Below are positions 34,307 through 44,700 of a DNA stretch of 64,000 nt, in pieces. Within the stretch, counting starts at the first letter, position 1; every line of letters starts with the position of its first letter. The stretch is from Candidatus Aalborgicola bjergmarkensis (lineage in GTDB: Bacteria > Pseudomonadota > Gammaproteobacteria > Burkholderiales > Burkholderiaceae_C): contig JADJFE010000003.1 of NCBI GenBank assembly GCA_016708725.1, positions 310,001 to 374,000 of the forward strand, given 5' to 3'. The notes under the pieces were generated by a model. It ran no database searches and was not told where the DNA came from. It saw only the letters and a program-made list of their open reading frames with translations. The position numbers were made by a program, and so were the translations under genes.

Positions 34307-37300
34307 CTATCCAGCGCTGCGACTTAGCGAACGCAGCAAAGTTGCAAAAAACTCGTCTGGATTGAATGGCTTGATCAGGAAGTCATTCATGCCTGCATTC
34401 AAACATTGGATTTTGTCATCGGCAAAAACGTTGGCGGTCATGGCGATGATCGGTGTGTCACGATACCCGGCAAGCTGGCGTATCTCCTGCGTCGCTTCCA
34501 ACCCGTTCAGCTTCGGCATCTGCATGTCCATGAAGATGGCCACGTAGCTGTTCTTCCGTGCCATTGCAACGGCCTCGGCTCCATCCTCTGCGGTGTCCGC
34601 GACCATATCGACTGCTTCAAGCTGAATCAGGGCTATTTCCCGGTTTACAGGCTCGTCATCAACTACCAGAATTCGCTGCCCGGCGTAGCGTCGCCGAACC
34701 TCCATTTCGGCATCGACTACTGCTTCCGTTGAAGCGAAAGTTGCCCCGTGATACTTCTTAAGCTTCACGGTAAACCAGAAGGTGCTACCCGCCCCCGGTG
34801 TACTCTCAACGCCGACTTCACCACCCATGAGTTCTGCCAGGCGCTTGGTGATCGCCAGTCCAAGTCCGGTTCCGCCGTATTTGCGGTTCATCGAGTTGTC
34901 GGCCTGCTCGAAGGCGCTAAAGAGCCTCGGTAAGGATTGCGGCGCTATGCCGATACCTGTGTCGGTGACTTCGAAGCGCAGCCGTAGCGATTCGGCGGTC
35001 TCCTCCTGCAAGATGGTGCGCAGCAGTACGGTGCCTTGCTCGGTGAATTTGACGGCGTTGGTGGCGTAGTTGAGCAGTGCCTGTTGCAGTCTTGTAGGGT
35101 CACCCATCAGGTTGTGCGGCAAGTGCTCGGCCTCAATCAGCAAGCGGATGTTCTTGGCCTTGGCGCGTTCGGAAAGGATGGAGCAGACGTTGGCCATCAA
35201 GCTGCTGACGATGATCGGGGTTTCATCCAGGGTGAACTTGCCAGCTTCAATCTTCGATATGTCAAGGATGTTGTTAATGACCGACAACAGGTGCTGTGCA
35301 GAGGCGTCGATGACGTCGAGGCGTTTTTCCTGTTTGCTGGTAACACCTTCCCGACGCAGGATGTTTGCCATCCCGATAATGCCATTCATCGGGGTGCGGA
35401 TTTCGTGGCTCATGTTTGCCAGGAAGGCACTCTTGGCGAGATTGGCGGCTTCTGCGGCTTCCTTGGCAAGGGCCAATTCAACGGTGCGCGATTCCACCAT
35501 TGCTTCAAGATGATTGCGATGTTTTTCGAGTTCGGCCTCGGCCAATTTGCGCTCCGTGATGTCGCGCAATATGCCGGTGAAAAAAAGACCCTTTTCTGTT
35601 TTCCACTGTGCTACTGACAGTTCCAACGGGAATTCGCTGCCATCCTTGCGCCGTCCTGAGACTTCGACAGATTTCCCGCCAAGAGGTGAAGCGCCGTCCG
35701 ATACCCGTTTCTGTAGCCCCTCGTGATGCCGCGTGTGGTAATGCTGCGGTACGATCATGGAAATTTCCTGGCCGATGATTTCGTCTTCTGTATAGCCAAA
35801 AAAGCGTTCGGATGCCGGATTCCAACGGACGATGTTTCCGGTGGAGTCGATACTTATGATGGCATCGTTAGCGGACTGGGTCACTGCCCGGTAGCTCTCC
35901 ATATATTCTTTGAACCTGGCTTCGGCTTGCTTGCGCTCTGTGATGTCACGGACAAAGGCGCAGTTACGTTCTTCGTCGCCATACTTGACATAATTGGCAA
36001 CGATCTCAACCGGAAACAGCCGTCCGTCCTTGGTTCGTTGTTCGGACTCAAACGTCATCGAACCGCGTCGCCGAAGTTCGGCAAAATGTTGTGGCCAAAG
36101 CGCAGCGTTATAGTGCGCATCCACGTCCGGAACACTCAGATGCTGCAACTCCTCCCTGGAATAACCGAGGGTACGACATGCCGCCGCATTAACATCCACA
36201 ATCCGGGCGTCCGGCGTTATCCAAAATAGTGCATCGGATGCTGCCTCCACGCTGAAGCGCGTTAGACGCAACGCATCCTCCGCCCGGTATTTCTCCGTAA
36301 CATCGCTGAATACCAGCACCACGCCAACGATTTTTCCTTCGGGATTGCGGATGGGGGCAGCACTGTCAGCGATCTGGTATTCCTCCCCGCTCCTTGCGAG
36401 CAGCACCGTGTGGTTGGCGAGACCGACCACCTGCCCGCGTTCCATTACCAATTGCACCGGGTCGGGTACGGTCACGCGTGTTGTTGCGTTGATGATGCGA
36501 AAGACTTCGGTCAACCGGTGGCCCATGGCGTCGGTCAGTGTCCAACCGGAGAGGCGTTCGGCGGTAGGATTCATCTGCGTCACCCGTCCCTCCGGGTCGG
36601 TGACGATTACGGCATCACCGATGGAGTGCAAGGTAATGGCGAGGTTTTGTTCGCTGTGCTTCAGCTTGGCCAAGGCCCGTTTGCGCTCGTTTTCAACCGC
36701 ATTGAGCTTGAATATCGTGGTCAGGACAATCAACAGGCCGGTAAGCGTGCCGGTGACGATGATAAGGAAGGAGGTGTTGGACACATTGTTCGCGACCAAC
36801 TGCAGTTGCTCGACATGCCGGTGATTCGAAATGTCAATCTGATCAACGGTGTCAGTCAGGTTCTTCAGCAGGCTTTCGCCGTGCCGTACCATGGTGTTGC
36901 GTTCATCTGCGCCGACGCCGGATTGTCTGGCGTCTATCACCTGTTGGAGCCAATTGAGTAGGGTTATTGCCGGAACTTCAATCTTGGCAAACTCGCGCTG
37001 CGCATGCGGGTTATCAACAACGAGTTTGCGCAACAACTCCAGTTTTGCATAGCTATCGGCCTTGGCTGCAAGGTAGTTGGCCATCATCCCTTCATCACCG
37101 GTGATGACGTAGCCACGGGTATGGGATTGGGCGGCGAGCACTTCAAGCATCAGCTCCATGTTGCTGCCCATCGCCTTTTCGCTGTAGGCGATCTTGTGCG
37201 CCGTCGCCTTCAACTGGAATTGGGCGCGGCTGGTGGTGAGTCCGATGATTGCCAGCAAAGCAACGCATGACAGAAATGCCGCTGTGGCCTTTCTGTCGAA

Positions 37301-37987
37301 CGCCCACGCCAAGGTATCCGGCATCCAGCATATCCGCAGTACGGACATGCCCAGCAACGTGAACAAAATGGCCGTGTGCATCGCCATGATGGTCAAGCCA
37401 AACCACCCATAGGCACCCAGAACCGGCGTGGCATATGACAGCATCGCCGCCAGCGCCAACGCCGCGACTAGAAGGTTGACATTCGCCGCCACAAGGATTT
37501 TCAAGCGAGACTTGTACGCGGAACCGCTGAGCCATAACGCCACCGCCAGCGCCGCAAAGCAAAAAGCCGTCTCCGGTGCCATCCGTCCCGGATTGGAGGT
37601 GCCGACTGTGCCTGCTGGCTCGATAAACAACCATTGGTCAATGCCGGGATCCCAGCCGAAGATATATTCACTCAGGGTCAGCAGACCGATCAGGCCAGCC
37701 AGGCCACTGAAAGCGCGTGTGAAGCGAAACAGGCTGGCCGCGCGTTGTGGATCTGGCACTGAGGCCAATCTGGCGGCAAACAACAGCGCAACGCCGATCA
37801 GGATGAAGCAAACCGCAGTATTCGCCTTCATGGAAACCCAGCCCGGCAGGATGCTCTTCAGGATGGCTATATCGAAGGCCCATCCGACCAGCACCATGAC
37901 ACCTGCAACGACCGTCAGAAACGCTGTTAACGTTGCGAACCGGCTTGCGGGAACGGCGTTGCTTGTGGCCTGGCGCAGCGAAATCAT
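34307..37987 (-). CDS. Hybrid histidine kinase with membrane/CHASE3-like sensor, three PAS domains and receiver
   Basis: The 1226-residue kinase starts with a hydrophobic region of about 7 helices (1-245), a CHASE3-like periplasmic segment (about 255-400) and another helix. Three PAS domains (about 450-825), the acceptor box FLANMSHEIRTPMNG, an ATPase domain (GTGLGLAITKRL) and a receiver (VVDDEPVN; Asp in FMDMQMP; Lys in LIKPF) follow. No Hpt domain, so a separate phosphotransfer protein is needed. From the end of the gene up to 36655 it is almost identical to the kinase at 41750-44884, apart from one extra PAS block (384 bp). The sensor half is unrelated. Confidence 0.92.
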   Translation of the reverse strand: MISLRQATSNAVPASRFATLTAFLTVVAGVMVLVGWAFDIAILKSILPGWVSMKANTAVCFILIGVALLFAARLASVPDPQRAASLFRFTRAFSGLAGLIGLLTLSEYIFGWDPGIDQWLFIEPAGTVGTSNPGRMAPETAFCFAALAVALWLSGSAYKSRLKILVAANVNLLVAALALAAMLSYATPVLGAYGWFGLTIMAMHTAILFTLLGMSVLRICWMPDTLAWAFDRKATAAFLSCVALLAIIGLTTSRAQFQLKATAHKIAYSEKAMGSNMELMLEVLAAQSHTRGYVITGDEGMMANYLAAKADSYAKLELLRKLVVDNPHAQREFAKIEVPAITLLNWLQQVIDARQSGVGADERNTMVRHGESLLKNLTDTVDQIDISNHRHVEQLQLVANNVSNTSFLIIVTGTLTGLLIVLTTIFKLNAVENERKRALAKLKHSEQNLAITLHSIGDAVIVTDPEGRVTQMNPTAERLSGWTLTDAMGHRLTEVFRIINATTRVTVPDPVQLVMERGQVVGLANHTVLLARSGEEYQIADSAAPIRNPEGKIVGVVLVFSDVTEKYRAEDALRLTRFSVEAASDALFWITPDARIVDVNAAACRTLGYSREELQHLSVPDVDAHYNAALWPQHFAELRRRGSMTFESEQRTKDGRLFPVEIVANYVKYGDEERNCAFVRDITERKQAEARFKEYMESYRAVTQSANDAIISIDSTGNIVRWNPASERFFGYTEDEIIGQEISMIVPQHYHTRHHEGLQKRVSDGASPLGGKSVEVSGRRKDGSEFPLELSVAQWKTEKGLFFTGILRDITERKLAEAELEKHRNHLEAMVESRTVELALAKEAAEAANLAKSAFLANMSHEIRTPMNGIIGMANILRREGVTSKQEKRLDVIDASAQHLLSVINNILDISKIEAGKFTLDETPIIVSSLMANVCSILSERAKAKNIRLLIEAEHLPHNLMGDPTRLQQALLNYATNAVKFTEQGTVLLRTILQEETAESLRLRFEVTDTGIGIAPQSLPRLFSAFEQADNSMNRKYGGTGLGLAITKRLAELMGGEVGVESTPGAGSTFWFTVKLKKYHGATFASTEAVVDAEMEVRRRYAGQRILVVDDEPVNREIALIQLEAVDMVADTAEDGAEAVAMARKNSYVAIFMDMQMPKLNGLEATQEIRQLAGYRDTPIIAMTANVFADDKIQCLNAGMNDFLIKPFNPDEFFATLLRSLSRSAG

Positions 37988-38029
37988 TCAGGAACTTTCC
38001 ATGAGAAGTGTGAGAAGTGTGACAGGTCC

Positions 38030-38064
38030 AGCAGCATACACTCGACGTGTGGCTGGGCGGTTGA
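38030..38064 (+). repeat. Degenerate bioN-tail fragment
   Basis: ATACACTCGACGTGTGGCTG, then GGCGGTTGACCA, resembles the last 35 bp of bioN with several changes. It lies in the 129 bp between the kinase and the spermidine-synthase-like gene. Weak on its own; supported by the six clearer copies. Confidence 0.55.
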
Positions 38065-38116
38065 CCACGGCCCTTGCTAATGCTGGCCCTGCGTCGCCAC
38101 GGCTTCCACCTCGCGG

Positions 38117-40159
38117 CTACTGGATGATGGACAAGATGCTGCTGTAATCATCCTTCCATGGGCGAAACCCGGCCTGGGCTGGGATGACTATAGCACTGCT
38201 GAGATCGGGGTGGCGCAAAAATTCCGCATCACGGGTAAGCAAAGCCCAGCTTGAACGTAGGACTAATTTTTCTGGAACACCGACCGCATTCACCAGGCGC
38301 ACTTCTGTGCCGAAATGTTCGGCGGCCGTTTGTACCACGGGGCGCAAGTCCAGAAAACGGTTGGTGATATGCACCGCCAGCACACCATGGGGCTTGAGGT
38401 GGCGAAAGAATTGCGCAAAGGCTTCGTAGGTAAGCAGGTGAACGGGCACCGAGTCGCCTGAGAATGCGTCCACGACCAGCAGGTCAAATTGCTGATCGGG
38501 TTCCATTTCCAATTGCAGTCGGGCGTCCCCCAGCACGATTTCGGTGCGAGCTGCCGTGCGCGACAGATAACTGAAGTTTTTGTGGGCGATATCGATGACC
38601 AAAGGGTCAATTTCGTAGAGCCTGAAGTAATCGCCCTGGCGGCCATAACTGACCAGGGTGCCCACACCGAGTCCGATGACCCCCACACGCAGGGGGCGGC
38701 CCTGGGCGCGCAGGATCAGCATGGCTTTGCCCACTCCTCCCTCCGGGCTGTAGTAGGTGGTAGGCATATCCAGCTTGTCGGGCGCCGTGAATTGTCGGCC
38801 ATGCGTGATCTGGCCATGGAACATGGTGCGCGAACCGCGTTCGGTGTTGTTGAACACTTGCAGCGTGCCGTAGAAGTTGCGTAGTGTGACCTCGGCTCCA
38901 CGGGTCTCCTCGATATGGTCGTCGATGCGCAGCCAGCTCAGCCCGATCAATAGGGTGGCGGTGCCCGCCAGGCTCAGGGTGCGCCACAGCGGGCGGGAAA
39001 ATCGCGTTCTGGGAATCACTGCTATCGCCGTGACCAGCCCGGTCAACACGATGGCAATGGATAGTTCGTAATTACTGTTGAAGGTATAGGGCGCAACGAC
39101 ACCAACAAAAAAGCCACCTACCACGCCGCCCAGCGACAGCATCAGGTAGTACCCGGTCAGGTGGCTGGGGTGGGGTTGCTGGCGCGAAAGCTCTCCGTGG
39201 CAGACCATACAGGCCACAAAAAACGCGGACAGGTTGATGCCCATGGACAGGTAAATGGGCAGGGCATTGATGCTGAGCGTGGGTAGGTACGCCAGTGCGC
39301 TGAGCCCGAGGACCAACAGCGGCAGGTAGATCCGCCGTTGGTAGATTCCACGGCGCTCGTAGGCCAGGATGAACGACAGCAAGTACAGCGCCAGCGGGGC
39401 CACCCAAATCATGGGCATGGGAGCGATGTTGGTGGTTAAAAAGCTGGTGTCTGCCACCATCAAAATGGAGGGACATGCCGCCAGGGCCGCCCACAAGAGC
39501 TTGTCGCGCCAGTGCGGAGCAGGACCATCTGCCTGCGTGGGCAGCACCAAAGCCTCGCCATGGCGCCCGCGCCAGGCCAACAGACCGCAAGCCGCCACAA
39601 AGCAGGCATACAGACCCGACCAAAGATACGATTGCCAGAGGGTGGGAAATACCGGCTCGACCGCAATCGGATAGGCCAACAGGGCCAACATGGAACCAAA
39701 ATTGGACAGCGCAAACAGGCGATAGGGAACGAGACCAAAACGCTCGCGCGCAAACCAGGCTTGCAGCAGTGGCCCGGTGGTAGACAGCACAAAGTAGGGC
39801 AAGCCGATCGAGACGGTCAGCAAGCCCAAAATCCGCAGCGTCGGGTTCTCGGCACCCATGGGCTTCCAGTCCACACTGGGTGCAATCGGAATCAGCAACA
39901 AGCTGACCAAGAGCAAGGTCCCATGCACCAGACTTTGGCGCGTGGGGCTAAGGGTTCGGACCACCCAGTGCGAATAAAAATACCCCAGCAGCAGGACCAA
40001 TTGGAAAAACAGCATGCAGGTGGTCCACACTGCCGCCGAGCCGCCAAACCAGGGCAAGATCATCTTGCCAATCAGTGGTTGCACCTGAAACAGCAGAAAT
40101 GCGCTCAGGAAGATCGTGAGGCCATAGTGAATGGCCAGCCGCAAATTCATCGTTTTCAT
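38117..40159 (-). CDS. Membrane protein with C-terminal spermidine-synthase-like domain
   Basis: The 680-residue product starts with about 12 hydrophobic segments (about 10-430) resembling a transporter, followed by a SAM-dependent fold of the spermidine synthase type (GVIGLGVGTLVSYG, then YEIDPLVIDIAHKNF, DARLQLE and DLLVVDAFSGDSVPVHLL). Such fused proteins are widespread; their substrate is unknown, and polyamine synthesis is not proven. ATG 40159 starts MKTMNLRLAIHYG; the frame is open upstream into the next gene's stop. It lies 17 bp after the SUMF1 gene, so both are probably co-transcribed. Confidence 0.88.
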   Translation of the reverse strand: MKTMNLRLAIHYGLTIFLSAFLLFQVQPLIGKMILPWFGGSAAVWTTCMLFFQLVLLLGYFYSHWVVRTLSPTRQSLVHGTLLLVSLLLIPIAPSVDWKPMGAENPTLRILGLLTVSIGLPYFVLSTTGPLLQAWFARERFGLVPYRLFALSNFGSMLALLAYPIAVEPVFPTLWQSYLWSGLYACFVAACGLLAWRGRHGEALVLPTQADGPAPHWRDKLLWAALAACPSILMVADTSFLTTNIAPMPMIWVAPLALYLLSFILAYERRGIYQRRIYLPLLVLGLSALAYLPTLSINALPIYLSMGINLSAFFVACMVCHGELSRQQPHPSHLTGYYLMLSLGGVVGGFFVGVVAPYTFNSNYELSIAIVLTGLVTAIAVIPRTRFSRPLWRTLSLAGTATLLIGLSWLRIDDHIEETRGAEVTLRNFYGTLQVFNNTERGSRTMFHGQITHGRQFTAPDKLDMPTTYYSPEGGVGKAMLILRAQGRPLRVGVIGLGVGTLVSYGRQGDYFRLYEIDPLVIDIAHKNFSYLSRTAARTEIVLGDARLQLEMEPDQQFDLLVVDAFSGDSVPVHLLTYEAFAQFFRHLKPHGVLAVHITNRFLDLRPVVQTAAEHFGTEVRLVNAVGVPEKLVLRSSWALLTRDAEFLRHPDLSSAIVIPAQAGFRPWKDDYSSILSIIQ

Positions 40160-40176
40160 GGAATGATTCCGTTGCG

Positions 40177-41211
40177 CTAAGGTTTTGCGTCCATGACCAG
40201 ACGAATGCCCACCAGGGTGTAGCGGGTTTGTGGCGAATTCCAGTTGCGGTACGACGAGCGCGTATACAGCGCCCAGGTGTGCCAAGAGCCGCCCCGGCGC
40301 ACATACACAGAGCCATCGGTGGGGCCTTGCGGGTCATCGACGGGCGAGTGGCTGTAGTAAGTGGCATCGTGCAAGTCGTTAGTCCACTCCCACACATTGC
40401 CATGCATATCGTAGAGGCCAAAGGCGTTGGGTTTGAAACTGCCCACCGGTGCGGTAAATGCGTAGCCATCGCGTTTTTTCAATGCATGCGCTTGCATGCC
40501 CGGCCAAAAACGTTTGGCGCCGGCGTCAAACGTGTTGGCAACTTTATTCTGGGCTTGTGGGTCATCGCCATTATGGTAGCGGGTGCGCGTGCCCGCCCGG
40601 GCCGCATACTCCCACTCGGCTTCGGTTGGCAGGCGGTAGGTGCGACCCTCTTTCTCGCTGAGCCACCGGGCCAGGGCCTGGGCATCGTTCCAGGTCACGT
40701 TGACCACAGGGTGGCGCTCGGTTTGCGCAAAGCCGGGATTGGCCCAGCTATAGCGGGGGTCGCGGCCTTCAAACAAATCGCCCCGCTCGCTCTTGGCCGG
40801 ATCATAGCGGGGGTTGTAGCCATAACCTCCCGTTCCATCCGCAATCGACTCGGGGACATACCCGGAAGCCTTCAGGAAACGCCGGAACTGGCCTACGGTC
40901 ACTTCGGTCTGTGACATGTAGAAGTCTTTGGTAATGCGTACCCGGTGCACCGGCGCTTCGTCGGACAGGTCACTCAAGCGCTCAGGCTCCATAAGGGGGT
41001 AGGACTTGGCCAAGGATTGTGCAGACTCATCGCTACCCATCAGGAATTCGCCTGCAGGAATGTGGGCCATTCGCATGCCCAGACTGTTGGTGCGTTGGCT
41101 CGATGAAACCTGGGGTGCGGCCATTGCGAGCGTGGCAGTGCCAGACAGCAGACTCAGCATCAGCAAGTGACGCATAAGGTGACGCATACATAGGGGGTGA
41201 AGAGAGGTCAT
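40177..41211 (-). CDS. SUMF1/FGE-sulfatase-domain protein lacking the active-site cysteines
   Basis: The 344-residue protein has a signal peptide (LLMLSLLSGTATLAMAAP) and a full SUMF1 domain: MAHIPAGEFLMGSDE, PVHRVRITKDFYMSQTEVT, PVVNVTWNDAQALARWLSE, RLPTEAEWEYAARAG and GLYDMHGNVWEWTNDL. The segment that carries the catalytic Cys in true formylglycine-generating enzymes reads RGGSWHTWALYTRSSYR and has none, so it is not expected to activate sulfatases. The start is uncertain (ATG at 41211, 41187 or 41175). It is upstream of the spermidine-synthase-like gene. Confidence 0.88.
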   Translation of the reverse strand: MTSLHPLCMRHLMRHLLMLSLLSGTATLAMAAPQVSSSQRTNSLGMRMAHIPAGEFLMGSDESAQSLAKSYPLMEPERLSDLSDEAPVHRVRITKDFYMSQTEVTVGQFRRFLKASGYVPESIADGTGGYGYNPRYDPAKSERGDLFEGRDPRYSWANPGFAQTERHPVVNVTWNDAQALARWLSEKEGRTYRLPTEAEWEYAARAGTRTRYHNGDDPQAQNKVANTFDAGAKRFWPGMQAHALKKRDGYAFTAPVGSFKPNAFGLYDMHGNVWEWTNDLHDATYYSHSPVDDPQGPTDGSVYVRRGGSWHTWALYTRSSYRNWNSPQTRYTLVGIRLVMDAKP

Positions 41212-41323
41212 GGAGGATGGGAGAGGGTAAACACGCACTATTTGAAACGGATAGCCAATTGCGGATAGGAAATCCAACCGCACGACCACAAGCAACCCCA
41301 AGTATCGCATCCTGACCCATCGC

Positions 41324-41394
41324 CGTTGACGATCCAGATGCTCGTATCCGCCCGCCGGGTCGCCGATACACGCGACGTTCGGCTGGGCGATTGA
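41324..41394 (+). repeat. bioN-tail repeat, short copy
   Basis: About 70 bp, from TTGACGATCCAGATGCTCG to the TGA, followed by the same CAGCAAAAAACATAG and an inverted-repeat element. The 60 bp before it (AACCCCAAGTATCGCATCCT) is shared with the copy at 44992 but not with the others. Confidence 0.9.
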
Positions 41395-41404
41395 CAGCAA
41401 AAAA

Positions 41405-41583
41405 CATAGCTTATCCCGCTTATCCCATAAGGCGTACAGCCCGATTTGCCTTGTGTTTTGCCCTTCAAAACGGGTCAAGGTGACGCCGAAAACCGCTATG
41501 AGGGATAAAAACGGGTCGTTATCGGGTGTTTTTGCATGGCAAATCGGGCTGTAAGCCTTATGGGATAAGCGGGAGCAGCTATT
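41405..41583 (+). repeat. Inverted-repeat element, copy 5
   Basis: Starts ATAGCTTATCCCGCTTATCC; right end GGGATAAGCGGGAGCAGCTA. In this copy the two ends match each other best, which shows the terminal inverted repeat clearly. Confidence 0.92.
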
Positions 41584-41619
41584 AAAAAATGATGCGCCAC
41601 GAGATACGCCACGAACATA

Positions 41620-41747
41620 CCTGGGGCGATGCCCCAGGCTGGTATCAAGCCGGGCCTTTGGCCCTCCAATACCGGACGACCTACGCACCTCACGCGCCTC
41701 ACGCGCCAACGGCGCAACCCCATACCAGCCTGGGGCATCGCCCCAGG
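41620..41747 (+). repeat. Hairpin repeat, copy 4
   Basis: Complete with both arms. It abuts the second kinase gene through the same junction as copy 3, so it belongs to the duplicated block (34186-36655 versus 41620-43714). Confidence 0.92.
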
Positions 41748-41749
41748 AA

Positions 41750-44700
41750 CTATCCAGCGCTGCGACTTAGCGAACGCAGCAAAGTTGCAAAAAACTCGTC
41801 TGGATTGAATGGCTTGATCAGGAAGTCATTCATGCCTGCATTCAAACATTGGATTTTGTCATCGGCAAAAACGTTGGCGGTCATGGCGATGATCGGTGTG
41901 TCCCGATACCCGGCAAGCTGGCGTATCTCCTGCGTCGCTTCCAACCCGTTCAGTTTCGGCATCTGCATGTCCATGAAGATGGCCACGTAGCTGTTCTTCC
42001 GTGCCATTGCAACGGCCTCGGCTCCATCCTCTGCGGTGTCCGCGACAATATCGACTGCTTCAAGCTGAATCAGGGCTATTTCCCGGTTTACAGGCTCGTC
42101 ATCAACTACCAGTATTCTCTGCCCAGCGTAGCGTCGCCGAACCTCCATTTCGGCATCGACTACTGCTTGCGTTGATGCTAAAGCCGCCTCGTGATACTTC
42201 TTAAGCTTCACGCTAAACCAGAAGGTGCTACCCACCCCCGGTGTACTCTCAACGCCGACTTCACCACCCATGAGTTCTGCCAGGCGCTTGGTAATCGCCA
42301 GTCCAAGTCCGGTTCCGCCGTATTTGCGGTTCATCGAGTTGTCGGCCTGCTCGAAGGCGCTAAAGAGCCTCGGTAAGGATTGCGGCGCTATGCCGATACC
42401 TGTGTCGGCGACTTCGAAGCGCAGCCGTAGCGATTCGGCGGTCTCCTCCTGCAAGATGGTGCGCAGCATCACAGTGCCTTGCTCGGTGAATTTGACGGCG
42501 TTGGTGGCGTAGTTGAGCAGTGCCTGTTGCAGTCTTGTAGGGTCACCCATCAGGTTGTGCGGCAAGTGCGCGGCCTCAATCAGCAAGCGGATGTTCTTGG
42601 CCTTGGCGCGTTCGGCAAGGATGGAACAGACGTTGGCCATCAAGCTGCTGACGATGATCGGGGTTTCATCCAGGGTGAACTTGCCAGCTTCAATCTTCGA
42701 TATGTCAAGGATGTTGTTAATGACCGACAACAGGTGCTGTGCAGAGGCGTCGATGACGTCGAGGCGTTTTTCCTGTTTGCTGGTAGCACCTTCCCGACGC
42801 AGGATGTTTGCCATCCCGATAATGCCATTCATCGGGGTGCGGATTTCGTGGCTCATGTTTGCCAGGAAGGCGCTCTTGGCAATGTTGGCGGTTTCTGCTG
42901 CCTCCTTGGCAATGGCCAATTCAACTGTGCGCGATTTCACCATTGCTTCAAGATGATTGCGATGTTTTTCGAGTTCGATCTCGGCCAATTTGCGTTCAGT
43001 GATGTCACGGACAAAGGCGCAGTTACGTTCTTCGTCGCCATACTTGACATAATTGGCAACGATCTCAACCGGAAACAGCCGTCCGTCCCTGGTTCGTTGC
43101 TCGGACTCAAACGTCATCGAACCGCGTTGCCGAAGTTCGGCAAAATGTTGCGGCCAAAGCGCAGCGTTATAGTGCGCATCCACGTCCGGAACACTCAGAT
43201 GCTGCAACTCCTCCCTGGAATAACCGAGGGTACGACATGCCGCCGCATTAACATCCACAATCCGGGCGTCCGGCGTTATCCAAAATAGTGCATCGGATGC
43301 TGCCTCCACGCTGAAGCGCGTTAGATGCAACGCATCCTCCGCCCGGTATTTCTCCGTAACATCGCTGAATACCAGCACCACGCCAACGATTTTTCCTTCG
43401 GGATTGCGGATGGGGGCAGCACTGTCAGCGATCTGGTATTCCGCCCCGTTCCTTGCGAGCAGCACAGTGTGGTTGGCGAGACCGACCACGTGCCCGCATT
43501 CCATTACCAATTGCACCGGGTCGGGTATGGTCGCGCGTGTTGTTGCGTTGATGATGCGAAAGACTTCGGTCAGCCGGTGGCCCATGGCGTCGGTCAGTGT
43601 CCAACCGGAGAGGCGTTCGGCGGTAGGATTCATCCGCGTCACCCGTCCCTCCGAGTCGGTGGCGATTACGGCATCACCGATGGAGTGCAAGGTAATGGCG
43701 AGGTTTTGTTCGCTAGCTTTTGTTAACAGCTCAGCGGCTCTTCTACGCCTTCTGTTTACCAGCAAGGCCGCTATCAAGAGTGACTGCGCCGCAATAAAAA
43801 CCGTAGCACCAAGCAAATAGTTTCGGTAATTCTCCCAAATGGTCGGTACACGATTGACAAACACGCTATCCGCGCTAAGGCGAGCGGGATCGCTGCCCCA
43901 TCGCTGAATCTGGCCCCAATCAAACATTGGAATGACGGGCATGTCGATCCGGGTCACGGGTGAACTCAGGACCAATTTGTTGTGCAAGAGGTCAAGCAAG
44001 GTTTGCGCGGTCTTGCGGCCCAACTCGTTGACGCTGACAACTGAGCCGCCCATGCCGCCGTTGATCAAATTAAAGTCATAGAGCCCGAACACCGGTGCGT
44101 TCGCTGCCTTCACAATCTTTCCCTCAACCTCATAGGCGACAGTGACAATCCCTGTGGTGTCACGGTTGTATTGGGTGAATAGGATGATGCTTTGGGGTGG
44201 CAAGTTGGCGACCCGCCGCAACAATGCTTCAAGAGAGATGTCAAATGTGTACTCGAATTCGAGTTTGCCGCGCCAACCTTCCGCAATACTCGCCGCAATA
44301 CTCGCCGCACCACCAGCTACCTTACGGTCAGCCTCACTACTGCCTGAGACAACAACGACGCGCCTGGTATCCGGGAACAGGTCAAGTGCACGTACTAACG
44401 TACCCTTGATGTCGAAGTTGGTGACCAAACTTGCCACGTGGCGGGTGCCTGCGTTGAAAGTACCTGGTAGGGGTGCCTGTACCGTAACCACAGGCGCGTC
44501 AGGAACGATTTCCTTCCCTTCATTTAGCAAAAACTCTATCGCTGGTTGCTGTACCGTAAGGATGGAGTCAATGTGCTGTCCGGAGTATTTGCGCTGCAAC
44601 TCTTCACGCAGACGTTGCCGGTACTGGGGGACGTCCTTGTTGCGCTCCAGATCCAGAAACTCAAAATACAAGTTGTTCGTGGCTATACCCGCCGCACTCA

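Noticed and set aside
40177..41211. Diversity-generating retroelement target (SUMF1/C-type-lectin-like fold).
   Set aside because: No retroelement reverse transcriptase, template repeat or variable repeat was found; the intron here lacks a reverse transcriptase.
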